In this document: positions 41,239 through 49,370 of the stretch, piece after piece
Layout: each line of letters starts with the position of its first letter
How positions within the stretch are numbered: the first letter of the stretch is position 1
Assembly (NCBI RefSeq): GCF_021026375.1
Contig: NZ_JAJNDB010000004.1
Span: forward strand, 62,001 to 126,000
Source of the DNA: Actinomycetospora endophytica
GTDB taxonomy: Bacteria; Actinomycetota; Actinomycetes; Mycobacteriales; Pseudonocardiaceae
Direction: 5' to 3'
Length of the DNA stretch: 64,000 nucleotides
Translations under genes and position numbers: made by a program
Notes under the pieces: generated by a model
Seen by the model: only the letters and a program-made list of their open reading frames with translations
Databases searched by the model: none
What the model was told of the DNA's origin: nothing

Positions 41239-42474
41239 TCACTGGCCGTTCTCCCGCGCGAGCGCCGGCTCCCGGGTCTCGCGGAGCACCCCGGCCAGCC
41301 AGCGGAACAGGTGCTCGTGGAAGACCGCGCGCCCGGTCATCTCGCAGTGGCCGCTGACGTCGTCGTCGTCACCGAACTCGACGTACTCGTGGGGACACGT
41401 CAGGGCGTCCGCCATGGCCCGGGCGTCGGCGCTGATGTCGTCGCCGGCGGTGTGGCAGACGAAGGTGGGGCAGCGGATCAGGTGCTCGCGGCCCTTGAGC
41501 GTGTACTGGGGCGCGATCTCCAGGAAGGCCATCGGGTCGTCGACGCCGTGGACCCAGAGGTTGCGGCGCAGCGCCCACCCGGCCGAGGGCTTGTGCATGG
41601 TCGAGTCCAGAGCCCGGTCCAGCAGGGCCAGGGCGACCCGGTTGCCGTCGGGGAGCTGGTGGGCGAGGGCGCCGGGGATCCGGGACACGGCCGCGTCGTA
41701 GAGGTCGTACGGCCCGGAGTCGGCCACGCAGGCGGCGAGGCGGTGCTCGACGGTGGCCGCGCGCGGCGCGGTGTAGCCGCCGAAGCTCCAGCCGATCAGC
41801 ACCAGCCGGTCGGGGTCGACGTCGGGGCGCGCGACGGCCAGGTCGACGACGGGGGTGACCACGTTCTCCCAGTCGGGGCGGAACGGGATGCCCTGGTCGA
41901 GGATCACCGAGCCCTGGCCGGGGCCGTCGAAGGCGAGGACGTGGTAGCCGCGTTCGAGCGCGGCGGCGCCGTTGGCGAAGTACAGCTCCTCGACGGTGCC
42001 GTCGTAGCCGTTGGTGAGGATCACGGTCGGCCGCGGGCGCCCGTCGTCGGCGGCGCGGAAGAAGTACCCGGGCAGCGTGGTGCCCTCGTACGGGATCGCG
42101 AGGATCTCCGGCGGCGAGGCGAACAGCGCCGCGCCGCTGCGGAACGTGTCGGTCTGCCGGGCGGCGGCGTGCCGGAAGCGGTCGTCGACCGGCGCGCCCA
42201 TGAGGAACAGGCCCGCGGTGCGGTAGTAGTTGGACGCGCGGAGGTAGGCGCCCCGCGCTCCCGCCCGGTCGCCGGCGAGGGAACTCGCGACCGCGTCCTG
42301 CTCGGCCCGCTGGGCGGTCGCCAGCCACTCGCGGTACCAGAGCTCGGGGTCCATCGTCGTGATCCGGTGGGCGGTCCCGATGCACTCGCCGACCTCCGCC
42401 CCGCCGGAGCGGACGTAGGCGAGGGCCCGGACGAACTGGGCGTCGAAGAGATCGTCGTGCAGAACGAGGGTCAT
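41239..42474 (-). CDS. FrsA/DFR-type alpha/beta hydrolase
   Basis: A 411-residue hydrolase of the 2,6-dihydropseudooxynicotine-hydrolase/FrsA type. The N-terminal helical part (LATAQRAEQDAV, YLRASNYYRTAGLFLMGAP) precedes the alpha/beta core: VILTNGYDGTVEEL, LAFDGPGQGSV, Ser nucleophile in LIGWSFGGYTAPRAA, acid and His toward the end (AGDDISADARAM, VSGHCEMTG). Relatives cleave C-C bonds of diketones or act as pigment/antibiotic-processing hydrolases. It converges on the flavodoxin-like gene. Confidence 0.88.
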   Translation of the reverse strand: MTLVLHDDLFDAQFVRALAYVRSGGAEVGECIGTAHRITTMDPELWYREWLATAQRAEQDAVASSLAGDRAGARGAYLRASNYYRTAGLFLMGAPVDDRFRHAAARQTDTFRSGAALFASPPEILAIPYEGTTLPGYFFRAADDGRPRPTVILTNGYDGTVEELYFANGAAALERGYHVLAFDGPGQGSVILDQGIPFRPDWENVVTPVVDLAVARPDVDPDRLVLIGWSFGGYTAPRAATVEHRLAACVADSGPYDLYDAAVSRIPGALAHQLPDGNRVALALLDRALDSTMHKPSAGWALRRNLWVHGVDDPMAFLEIAPQYTLKGREHLIRCPTFVCHTAGDDISADARAMADALTCPHEYVEFGDDDDVSGHCEMTGRAVFHEHLFRWLAGVLRETREPALARENGQ

Positions 42475-42566
42475 GCGTCCCGTCCTCCCTGGGCCGCCGC
42501 GGCGTGAGCGCCCGAGTGTGACGCTCAGTTGCGGCCGGGCGGGCCAGGATCACACTGATGGAGCAG

Positions 42567-42908
42567 TCATGCCTCCGTCCGCATCCGCCAGGCGTCGGTG
42601 ACCAGTTCCGTCAGGCGGCCGATGTCGACGCGTCCGAGGCGCACCATCACCAGCGGGAAGCGTTCGTAGGCGGGGGTCGAGAAGAACAGGTCGGGCTCGC
42701 CGAGGACCAGGGCCTGCCGTTCCGCCTCGTCGCCGACGAACAGCACGGCGATGTCGGTGCGCAGCACCCGCCGTCCCGACCCCTGGCGCTCCGGATACGA
42801 CCACACGAAGCCGCGGCCGCCGACCCGGAAGTCGAACCCGTCGCTCTCGATCTCCTCGACGCCGTCGAGCGCGAGGGCCAGCCGGCGGACGTCGTGCTCG
42901 TCGGTCAC
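42567..42908 (-). CDS. MmcQ/YjbR-family protein
   Basis: A 113-residue protein of the YjbR fold: LALALDGVEEIESDGFDFRVGGRGFVW, here cited by GVEE and FRVGGRGFVW, then DIAVLFVGDEAERQAL and SYPERQGSG. The family is DNA-binding-like but of unknown role. GTG start at 42908 with GGAGG ahead; divergent from the SnoaL-like gene. Confidence 0.8.
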   Translation of the reverse strand: MTDEHDVRRLALALDGVEEIESDGFDFRVGGRGFVWSYPERQGSGRRVLRTDIAVLFVGDEAERQALVLGEPDLFFSTPAYERFPLVMVRLGRVDIGRLTELVTDAWRMRTEA

Positions 42909-43004
42909 GGTCGTGCCTCCCTCGCCGTCTCGTCGGGTGTGTCCCGCCCGGGGCCTCGCTACGATGCCCCGACCAGGGAATCCTCCTCGACATCGGGATC
43001 GGCC

Positions 43005-43433
43005 ATGACTGAGGTCGACGAATTCCTCGACGCCGTCGTGCCGCGGCTGGTCGAGGCGGACACCGCACTGCACAACGGGGACGCCGCGCCGCGCCGGGCG
43101 CTGTGGTCGCACGAGGACCCGGTCACCCTCTTCGGCGCCGCGATCACCACGCACGGCTGGCCGGCGGTCTCGACCGTGTTCGGGCAGCTCGCGGACACGT
43201 TCTCGGACTGCACGGCCTACGACTGCGAGGTGCTGGCCGCCGGGACCAGCGGCGACCTCGGGTACCTCGTCGCGATCGAGCGCGTGACGCTGTCGATGGA
43301 GGGTGGCCCGCCGCGGTCGATCGCGCTGCGCGCCACCACCGTCTTCCGCCGGGAGGACGGCGCCTGGAAGGCCGTCCACCGCCACGGCGACCCGGGACCC
43401 TCGGACACCTACACCTGGATCGTCGAGAAGTGA
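43005..43433 (+). CDS. SnoaL-like/DUF4440 nuclear-transport-factor-2-fold protein
   Basis: A 142-residue NTF2-like protein: VDEFLDAVVPRLVEADTAL, WSHEDPVTLFGAAITTHGW and TVFRREDGAWKAVHRHGD are typical of DUF4440/SnoaL_3 proteins, which act as small ligand-binding or isomerase-like folds. It overlaps the next gene by 4 bases (GTGA), so the two are translationally coupled. Confidence 0.85.
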   Translation: MTEVDEFLDAVVPRLVEADTALHNGDAAPRRALWSHEDPVTLFGAAITTHGWPAVSTVFGQLADTFSDCTAYDCEVLAAGTSGDLGYLVAIERVTLSMEGGPPRSIALRATTVFRREDGAWKAVHRHGDPGPSDTYTWIVEK

Positions 43434-44005
43434 GCCCTCCCGGCGCGGACGCCCGGACGCTGATCCCGGCGGCCGTCGACCGGTTCGGGGCACGGGTGCA
43501 CGCCGTCCCGTCCGGCGCCTGGGACGCCCCGACTCCGTGCGACGCCTGGACCGTCCGGGACCTGGTCAACCACCTGTGCTCCGAGCACCGGTGGGCCCCG
43601 CTCATCCTGGCCGGCCGGACGATGGACGAGGTCGGCGACCGCTTCGACGGCGACCTGGTCGGCGACGACCCCGTGAGCGCCTGGGACCGGGCCGCGGAGC
43701 CGTCGCGGGCGGCATGGCGCGCGACGGGGTCGCACGCCCCGCGGGTGCACGTGTCGTTCGGATGGCTCGACGTCGAGGAGTACGCGGTCCAGATGCTCGT
43801 CGACCTCACCGTGCACGAGTGGGACCTCGCGCGGGGCGCGGGGCTGGACGAGGAGCTCGACGCCGCCGGCGTCGAGGCGGCGCTGGCCTACATCCGCACC
43901 GACCCGATCATGCTCACGGGGCCGGGCCTGTTCGCCCGGGCGGTCCGGCCGCGCTCGCCGTCGCCGCGCGACGAGCTGCTGGCGCTGGTGGGGCGTCGTG
44001 TGTGA
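43430..44005 (+). CDS. TIGR03086-type maleylpyruvate-isomerase-fold protein
   Basis: A 191-residue four-helix protein with TPCDAWTVRDLVNHLCSEHRW (first metal-ligand region) and DLTVHEWDLARGAG (second). This is the TIGR03086 group, common in actinobacteria and probably mycothiol- or metal-dependent. GTG start inside the stop of the NTF2-like gene. Independent from the TIGR03083-type paralogue at 33.6 kb. Confidence 0.87.
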   Translation: MSPPGADARTLIPAAVDRFGARVHAVPSGAWDAPTPCDAWTVRDLVNHLCSEHRWAPLILAGRTMDEVGDRFDGDLVGDDPVSAWDRAAEPSRAAWRATGSHAPRVHVSFGWLDVEEYAVQMLVDLTVHEWDLARGAGLDEELDAAGVEAALAYIRTDPIMLTGPGLFARAVRPRSPSPRDELLALVGRRV

Positions 44006-44195
44006 ACGCCGTTCCCCGGCCGGGGCACTGGGTTAGGATGACCTGAGTCGGGCTGCCCTTCCACGGTGATCAGCCCGTTTCGCCGTTCGAGCCAAGGACG
44101 GTCGGGCCACGCGCGACGTCGATACCGGCGTGGCCCTCAGCGCGATGCCCGTGTCGGGGACGGGTTCTCGCGGGTTTTCGACATCTGGGGGTGTG
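44006..44195 (+). other. Promoter-bearing gap before the CYTH-like gene
   Basis: 190 bases without a convincing gene (an in-frame extension to 44130 lacks conserved sequence). TTAGGAT near 44032 could serve as a -10 box. A partial TTAGG/CCTGA dyad there resembles an iron box only in one half. Confidence 0.35.
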
Positions 44196-45011
44196 ATGGG
44201 TCGTCGCTCGGAACAGGCCCGGGTGTTCCCGTCACCGCGGTCCGACGACTGGCAGCGCATCGTCGACGAGGGCGTCGACAGCGTCGAGGTCAAGATCCTG
44301 CTCGGCCCGGCCGCGGACGCGGCCGCGGCGGCCCTGACCGGCCGCACGACGAGCCGGTGGCGGCTGCGCCGGGTGTACCTGCTCGACACCCCCGACCTGG
44401 ACTTCGCCCGGTCCGGGGTGGAGATGCGGCTGCGACGGCGTGCCCGGGGGCGTCACGACCTCACGGTCCGGGCGCGGCGCCGCCACGGCGGGGCCCGGCG
44501 CCCGCAGCCGCCGGGGGCGCGCGTCGAGTTCGACGTGCTGCCCGGCGCGGTGTGGCACACCGTCGAGCTGCGCCGCGACGTCGACGCCTCGCTGGCCGAG
44601 GCGGTCGCCGCCGGGAGCGCGTTCCCCCGCGAGCTGCTCACCGGTGAGCAGGAGGAGTGGATGCGCGCGGCCGCGGGGAGCCTGCCCGCCGCCGCCCTCG
44701 CCACCAGCCTGGTCGTGCACGGCCCGCTGCGGGTGAGCCGCGTCGGCGTCCCCGACAGCCGGTTCCGCGCCGGGCGCGCCCACCTCGAGCACTGCCGCTA
44801 CCCGAGCGGCCGCGAGCTCGTCGAGTTCTCCACCCGCTGCCCGCCCGAGTCGGCCGGTCGGGTCGCCGAGGAGGTCACCCGCTTCCTCGCCTCCCAGGGC
44901 GTCGCGCCGTCACGCAGCCACGCGACCAAGACCGCGATCTGGCTCGACGAGCTCACCCGGTGCGCGGCGTCCGACGACGACGCCCTGCCCACGCCCCGTC
45001 CGGGCTCCTGA
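44196..45011 (+). CDS. CYTH-like domain protein
   Basis: A 271-residue protein resembling CYTH triphosphate-tunnel enzymes: SVEVKILLGP (a shortened ExExK start), RVYLLDTPDLDFARSGVEMRLRRRARG, then HGGARRPQPPGARVEFDVLPG and a final HATKTAIWLDELTR. The basic-residue pattern suits binding of a polyanion such as triphosphate, but only one Glu of the ExExK signature is in place, so catalysis is uncertain. ATG 44196 is preferred over GTG/ATG 44130 because conservation starts here. Confidence 0.75.
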   Translation: MGRRSEQARVFPSPRSDDWQRIVDEGVDSVEVKILLGPAADAAAAALTGRTTSRWRLRRVYLLDTPDLDFARSGVEMRLRRRARGRHDLTVRARRRHGGARRPQPPGARVEFDVLPGAVWHTVELRRDVDASLAEAVAAGSAFPRELLTGEQEEWMRAAAGSLPAAALATSLVVHGPLRVSRVGVPDSRFRAGRAHLEHCRYPSGRELVEFSTRCPPESAGRVAEEVTRFLASQGVAPSRSHATKTAIWLDELTRCAASDDDALPTPRPGS

Positions 45012-45041
45012 GCCGGCCGCGGGGCTGATCGCCGGCGGGGC

Positions 45042-45764
45042 TCAGGACGGCAGGTGCTCGAGCGCGACCCAGCCGTCGTAGCCGGCGGCGGTGAGCGCCT
45101 CGAGCCACCGTGCCAGCGGCAGCGACCCGGTGCCCGGCGCGCCGCGTCCGGGGGAGTCGGCGATCTGGACGTGCGCGAAGTCGTCCCCGCGCAGCGCGAT
45201 CGTCGCGTCGACGTCCTCGCCGTTGACCGCCAGGTGGTACAGGTCGCCGAGGACGCCCGCGCCCTTGCCGAGCGCGCTGACCAGCGCGAACGCGTCCCTC
45301 GACGTCGTGATCGGGTAGTCCTCGACGCCGCTGAGCGGCTCGATCAGGATGCGCCGCCCGTCGGCGAGCGCCGCCTTGGCGGCCATCTCGAGCCGGTCCG
45401 CCGCGAAGTCCCGCAGCGGCCCGATCCCGACGAGCGTGTTGAACAGCCGGGTGCCCAGGCGGCGCCCGACCTCGAGGGCGACGGCGAGCGAGTCGTCGAA
45501 CTCGGGCTTGCGGTCCCGCTCCTGGACGATCCCGCGCTCGCCGGCGGCCATGTCCCCGCCGAAGGTGTTCATCGCGACCAGCTCGACCCCGGCGTCGGTC
45601 ACGGCGGCCACGAAGGCGTCGACCTCGGCGTCCGACGGTCCGGCGGACGCGAACGGCCACCACGACTCGATCGCGGTGAACCCGTCCTGGGCCGCCCGCT
45701 CGGCCCGCCCGAGCAGCGGGGTGTCCGGGTAGAGGATCGAGACGTTCGCCGCGTGTGCGGTCAT
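45042..45764 (-). CDS. Hydroxypyruvate-isomerase-like TIM barrel (Hyi/OtnI)
   Basis: A 240-residue AP-endonuclease-2-fold isomerase: NVSILYPDTPLLGRAERAAQDGFTAIESWWPF (cited by NVSILYPDTPLL and FTAIESWWPF), VAMNTFGGDMAAGERG, metal Glu in LIEPLSGVEDYPI and DLYHLAVNGED, HVQIADSPGRGAPGTG and a final YDGWVALEHLPS. It interconverts hydroxypyruvate and tartronate semialdehyde or similar short ketoses. It overlaps the aminotransferase start by 4 bases. Confidence 0.9.
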   Translation of the reverse strand: MTAHAANVSILYPDTPLLGRAERAAQDGFTAIESWWPFASAGPSDAEVDAFVAAVTDAGVELVAMNTFGGDMAAGERGIVQERDRKPEFDDSLAVALEVGRRLGTRLFNTLVGIGPLRDFAADRLEMAAKAALADGRRILIEPLSGVEDYPITTSRDAFALVSALGKGAGVLGDLYHLAVNGEDVDATIALRGDDFAHVQIADSPGRGAPGTGSLPLARWLEALTAAGYDGWVALEHLPS

Positions 45765-46942
45765 CGCCCGCTCCCGAAGGTCGTGAGCCGCTCGGCGAGG
45801 TCGTCGAGGGCCTCGAGCCCGAGGTTGCCGACGCTCACGCGCATGGTGCCGTCGTCGCGGCTCTGGAAGTCGGTCCCGGGCATCACCAGGACATCCTGCT
45901 CGGTCAGCAGGTCGGCGACGACGTCCGGGGTGGGCCGGTCGAACGGGTGCCGCACCCACGCGAAGAACCCGCCGCAGGTGAGGACCTCGACCCCGCCGGG
46001 CCGTTCGGCGAGCGTCGTCGTGAACGCCGCGCGGCGGCCCGCGACCTCGGCGGCGCGCTCGGCGCGCCAGTCCCGGGCCTTCGTCAGGCCGGCCCACGCC
46101 GCTTCCTGGCCGATGCGCGGGGCGCCGATCGCGACGCAGTCGAGCAGCTTCATGACGTCGCGGCGCAGCTCCGGCGCCCCGACGACGGCCCCGACCCGGT
46201 AGCCCGGCAGCGCGAGGTCCTTCGAGAAGCTGTGGAGGCTGACGACGGTGTCGCGCCAGTCCGGGTCGGCGAACAGCCGGTGCGGTGGCGCCGGGTCGTC
46301 ACGGAAGGAGCGGTAGGTCTCGTCGAGCACCAGCGCGAGGTCGTGACGACGCGCGAGGGCGGCGAGGGCCGCGAGCTCGTCCGGGGGCACGACGACGCCG
46401 GTGGGGTTGCCCGGCGTCACGACGACGACGGCGCGGGTCCGGTCGGTGATCAGCGGCTCGACGTCGGCGGCGCGGAGCACGAGGTCGGGACCGGGCTCGG
46501 CGATCACCGGCACGACGCCGTGCATCCGCAGCCACATCTCGTGGTTGAAGTACACCGGGCGCGGCGTGACGACCTCGTCGCCCGGCTCGGTCAACGTCGC
46601 CGCGACCAGGCAGAACGCCTGGTTGCAGCCGGCCGTGACGACGACGTCGTCGGATTCGAGCCGCCCGCCGCCGTAGTCCTCGACGAGGTCGGCCGCGAAC
46701 GCCTCGCGGAGATGGCCGAGGCCGGCCTGCGCCGCGTAGGCGGCGCCGCGGGGGTCGTGCGCGACTGCGGTGACGTGCTCGACGACCTCCGGGGCGGGCG
46801 GGTACGCGGGCGCGGCCTGGGCGAGGTCGAGGAGCGGGCCGCGGCCGGCCCGCGTCGGGAGCCGCGCATAGGCCGCACCGACCGGGGAGTCGATCCCGGC
46901 GGCAACGCGGGCAGCGAAACGCACCAGGAGAGCTTCGCTCAT
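45761..46942 (-). CDS. Class I/II PLP-dependent aminotransferase
   Basis: A 393-residue fold-type I aminotransferase. Substrate-side TPGNPTGVVVPPDELAAL, cofactor Asp in LVLDETYRSF, Schiff-base Lys in LHSFSKDLALPGYRVG and Arg in GGFFAWVRHPF are all present. The ATG at 46942 lies in the left arm of an inverted repeat; a GTG two codons earlier is possible. It is coupled to the downstream Hyi-like gene, suggesting metabolism of a short amino- or hydroxy-acid such as serine or hydroxypyruvate. Confidence 0.9.
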   Translation of the reverse strand: MSEALLVRFAARVAAGIDSPVGAAYARLPTRAGRGPLLDLAQAAPAYPPAPEVVEHVTAVAHDPRGAAYAAQAGLGHLREAFAADLVEDYGGGRLESDDVVVTAGCNQAFCLVAATLTEPGDEVVTPRPVYFNHEMWLRMHGVVPVIAEPGPDLVLRAADVEPLITDRTRAVVVVTPGNPTGVVVPPDELAALAALARRHDLALVLDETYRSFRDDPAPPHRLFADPDWRDTVVSLHSFSKDLALPGYRVGAVVGAPELRRDVMKLLDCVAIGAPRIGQEAAWAGLTKARDWRAERAAEVAGRRAAFTTTLAERPGGVEVLTCGGFFAWVRHPFDRPTPDVVADLLTEQDVLVMPGTDFQSRDDGTMRVSVGNLGLEALDDLAERLTTFGSGR

Positions 46943-46986
46943 GTGCACGGATTTGGTCGCTCGGACGACGAAATCCGCTCACATGA
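46939..46986. repeat. Inverted repeat carrying both divergent start codons
   Basis: Arms 46939-46960 and 46965-46986 match in 18 of 22 positions around TCGG. Both outer ends read CACATGA outward-to-gene, and the ATG in each is the start of a gene: aminotransferase leftward (46942) and BVMO rightward (46983). The arms are related to the perfect hairpin at 49323-49370. Confidence 0.7.
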
Positions 46987-48617
46987 CGGAGTCTGTCGGG
47001 GTGGCTGCCGACGACGCTGACGTCCTCGTGATCGGAGCCGGGTTCGCCGGGCTCTACATGCTGCACCGGCTGCGCGGGCTCGGGTTCTCGGCGCGGGTGC
47101 TCGAGGCGGCCGACGGGGTGGGCGGCACCTGGTACTGGAACCGCTACCCGGGCGCGCGCTGCGATTCCGAGAGCTACTACTACTGCTACTCGTTCGACCC
47201 CGAGCTCGAGCAGGAGTGGCGCTGGACCGAGCGCTACCCGCGCCAGCCCGAGATCCTCGCCTACCTGGAGCACGTCGCGGACCGGTTCGACCTGCGGCGG
47301 GACATCGACTTCGGGGTGCGGGTCGCGTCGGCGGTGCGGGACGACGACGGCTGGTCGGTCACCGACACCGACGGGCGGGTGCGACGGTGCCGCTGGCTGG
47401 TGACCGCGGTCGGGTGCCTGTCCGCGGCGAACGTCCCGGACCTGCCGGGGCTCGCCGACTTCACGGGACCGTGGCACCACACCGGCCGGTGGCCGCACGA
47501 CGGGGTCGACGTCGCGGGGAAGCGGGTCGGGCTCGTGGGCACCGGCTCGACCGGCATCCAGGCGGTCCCGGTGCTGGCCGAGGCGGCGGCGCACCTGTCC
47601 GTCTTCCAGCGCACCGCGAACTACTCGATCCCCGCCCGGAACGCGCCGGTGAGCGAGGCCGAGGTCGCCGCCACGAAGGCCGACTACCCGGAGATCCGCC
47701 GCGTCCAGCGCGAGTCGACCAACGGGCACCCGTTCCTCGTCGCCGACGTCGACGCGCTGGCGCTGTCCGACGACGAGCGGGACGGCGTCTACCAGCGCGC
47801 GTGGGACCGCGGCGGACTGCGCTTCCGGGCCGCCGTGAAGGACCTGCTCAGCGACCCCGCCGTCAACGAGACCGCCTCCGACTTCATCCGCGAGAAGATC
47901 CACGAGACGGTGGCCGACCCGGCGACGGCGGAGGCGCTGACGCCGCGCGACCACTACTTCGCCACCAAGCGCCCGCCGATCGACACCGGGTACTTCGAGA
48001 CCTACAACCGGTCCGACGTGTCGCTGGTGGACGTGCGAGCCGATCCGATCGCGTCGGTCACCCCGGACGGTCTGCGGCTGGCGTCCGGGGCGGAGCACGA
48101 GCTCGACGTCCTGGTGTTCGCCACCGGGTTCGACGCCCTGACCGGTCCGCTGCTCTCGATCGACGTCCGCGGGCGCGACGGCGTGGCGCTGCGCGACGCC
48201 TGGGCGGAGGGCCCGCGGACCCACCTCGGCCTCGGCGTCGCCGGGTTCCCGGACCTGTTCACGATCACCGGGCCCGGCAGCCCGTCGGTGCTGACCAACA
48301 TGCCGACCGCCATCGAGCAGCACGTCGACTGGATCGCCGACCTGCTCGTGCGGCTGCGCGAGACGGGGGAGACCGCCGAGCCGACGCGTGCGGCCGAGGA
48401 CGCGTGGGCGGCCCGGGTGCAGGAGGCCGCGGACGCGACGCTGCTGCCGCAGGCGGCGTCGTCGTGGTACCTCGGCGCGAACGTGCCGGGCAAGCCGCGG
48501 GTCTTCCTGCCGTTCGCCGGCGGGATGAACCACTACCGGCGCGCGTGCGACGACGAGGCCGCCGCCGGCTACCCGGGGTTCGGCCTCCGGCCTCGTGCGT
48601 GCGTTTCCGTGTCATAG
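46983..48617 (+). CDS. Baeyer-Villiger monooxygenase (cyclohexanone-monooxygenase type)
   Basis: A 544-residue type I BVMO. FAD motif VLVIGAGFAGLYMLHRLRG, then GGTWYWNRYPGARCD, BVMO fingerprint FTGPWHHTGRWPHD, NADPH motif GLVGTGSTGIQ and VFATGFDALTG are in order. It turns cyclic or linear ketones into lactones or esters using NADPH and O2. GTG/ATG 46941 would add 14 residues but crosses the inverted repeat; ATG 46983 is preferred. The last 12 codons and the stop lie inside the hairpin element at 48582-48647. Confidence 0.92.
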   Translation: MTESVGVAADDADVLVIGAGFAGLYMLHRLRGLGFSARVLEAADGVGGTWYWNRYPGARCDSESYYYCYSFDPELEQEWRWTERYPRQPEILAYLEHVADRFDLRRDIDFGVRVASAVRDDDGWSVTDTDGRVRRCRWLVTAVGCLSAANVPDLPGLADFTGPWHHTGRWPHDGVDVAGKRVGLVGTGSTGIQAVPVLAEAAAHLSVFQRTANYSIPARNAPVSEAEVAATKADYPEIRRVQRESTNGHPFLVADVDALALSDDERDGVYQRAWDRGGLRFRAAVKDLLSDPAVNETASDFIREKIHETVADPATAEALTPRDHYFATKRPPIDTGYFETYNRSDVSLVDVRADPIASVTPDGLRLASGAEHELDVLVFATGFDALTGPLLSIDVRGRDGVALRDAWAEGPRTHLGLGVAGFPDLFTITGPGSPSVLTNMPTAIEQHVDWIADLLVRLRETGETAEPTRAAEDAWAARVQEAADATLLPQAASSWYLGANVPGKPRVFLPFAGGMNHYRRACDDEAAAGYPGFGLRPRACVSVS

Positions 48618-48647
48618 CACGGAAACGCACGCACAAGGCCGCAGGCC
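48582..48647. repeat. Dispersed hairpin element, copy 2 (17-bp stem)
   Basis: Perfect 17-bp stem 48595-48611 with 48618-48634 around TCATAG, extended by the flanks GGCCTCCGGCCTC (48582-48594) and AAGGCCGCAGGCC (48635-48647), which pair with each other except for two positions. The BVMO stop codon TAG is in the loop. The flank matches copies 1 and 3; the stem sequence does not. Possible terminator of the BVMO gene. Confidence 0.8.
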
Positions 48648-48686
48648 GAACGTAACGGATCTCCGGAGGACGCCGATCCCTCCGGC

Positions 48687-49319
48687 ATGTCCCGCTGGCG
48701 CGATGCCCTCTTCGGTGAGTTCCGGGTGTCGCTGCCGCGCACCCTGGCCGCCCGCCGACCCACCCGGATCACCGCCTCGCGCGGGTTCGCGGTCCACCAC
48801 CCGGAGCGCATCACGCTCGCCACGCCGGACGCCCGGCTGCGTCTCGGCACCCACGAGTTCGGCTTCGCCCGCGGCGATCAGGGCGGGCTGCTGCGCGTCG
48901 ACGGCGAGCTCGAGCTCCGCGGCAACGTGCAGGTCGGGGTCGGCGCGGGGTGGGTGATCGGGGAGAACGGCCGGATGTCGATCGGCGCCCGTACCTACTT
49001 CTCGCCGAACACCCGGGTCGTCGCGATGAACTCCATCTCCATCGGCGACGACTGCGCGATCTCCTGGGACGTCCAGCTGCTCGACGAGGACTTCCACGAG
49101 GTCATCGTCGGCGGCGAGATCCGCTCGACGTCCGGGCCGATCAGCATCGGCAACCACGTGTGGATCGGCTCGCGCGCCACGGTCCTCAAGGGCGCGGTGA
49201 TCCCCGACGACACCGCCGTCGCGGCCGGCGCCGTCGTCTCCGGCCGGTTCACCGAGCCGGGCACCGTCCTCGCGGGGTGCCCGGCCCGGCCGGTGCGGAA
49301 GAACGTGGTCTGGACCTAG
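48687..49319 (+). CDS. Left-handed beta-helix acyltransferase
   Basis: A 210-residue hexapeptide-repeat acetyltransferase (LbH, WcaF/NodL type). Repeats such as IGARTYFSPNTRVVAMNSISIGDDCAISWDVQLLDED are cited by their landmarks VVAMNSISIGDDCAISWDV, then ISIGNHVWIGSRATVLKG and PDDTAVAAGAVVSG. The trimeric fold acetylates sugars, chloramphenicol-like or lipid-linked acceptors. ATG 48687 has GGAGGA some 20 bases ahead and CCTCCGGC next to it. Acceptor unknown. Confidence 0.88.
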   Translation: MSRWRDALFGEFRVSLPRTLAARRPTRITASRGFAVHHPERITLATPDARLRLGTHEFGFARGDQGGLLRVDGELELRGNVQVGVGAGWVIGENGRMSIGARTYFSPNTRVVAMNSISIGDDCAISWDVQLLDEDFHEVIVGGEIRSTSGPISIGNHVWIGSRATVLKGAVIPDDTAVAAGAVVSGRFTEPGTVLAGCPARPVRKNVVWT

Positions 49320-49322
49320 CGG

Positions 49323-49370
49323 TCATGTGAACGAATGTGGTCGCCCTGGCGACCACATTCGTTCACATGA
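49323..49370. terminator. Perfect 23-bp hairpin between acyltransferase and ppdK
   Basis: Arms 49323-49345 and 49348-49370 are perfectly complementary around CT. It sits between the convergent stops of the acyltransferase (49319) and ppdK (49363, inside the right arm), so it can terminate both. Its TCATGTG ends and CGAATGTGGTC centre resemble the inverted repeat at 46939-46986. Confidence 0.75.

Noticed and set aside
44026..44050. DtxR/IdeR iron box near TTAGGATGACCTGAG
   Set aside because: Only one half matches the consensus; symmetry is poor and the downstream CYTH-like gene has no iron link.
48687..49319. Chloramphenicol acetyltransferase
   Set aside because: Hexapeptide repeats alone do not identify the acceptor, and no resistance context is present.
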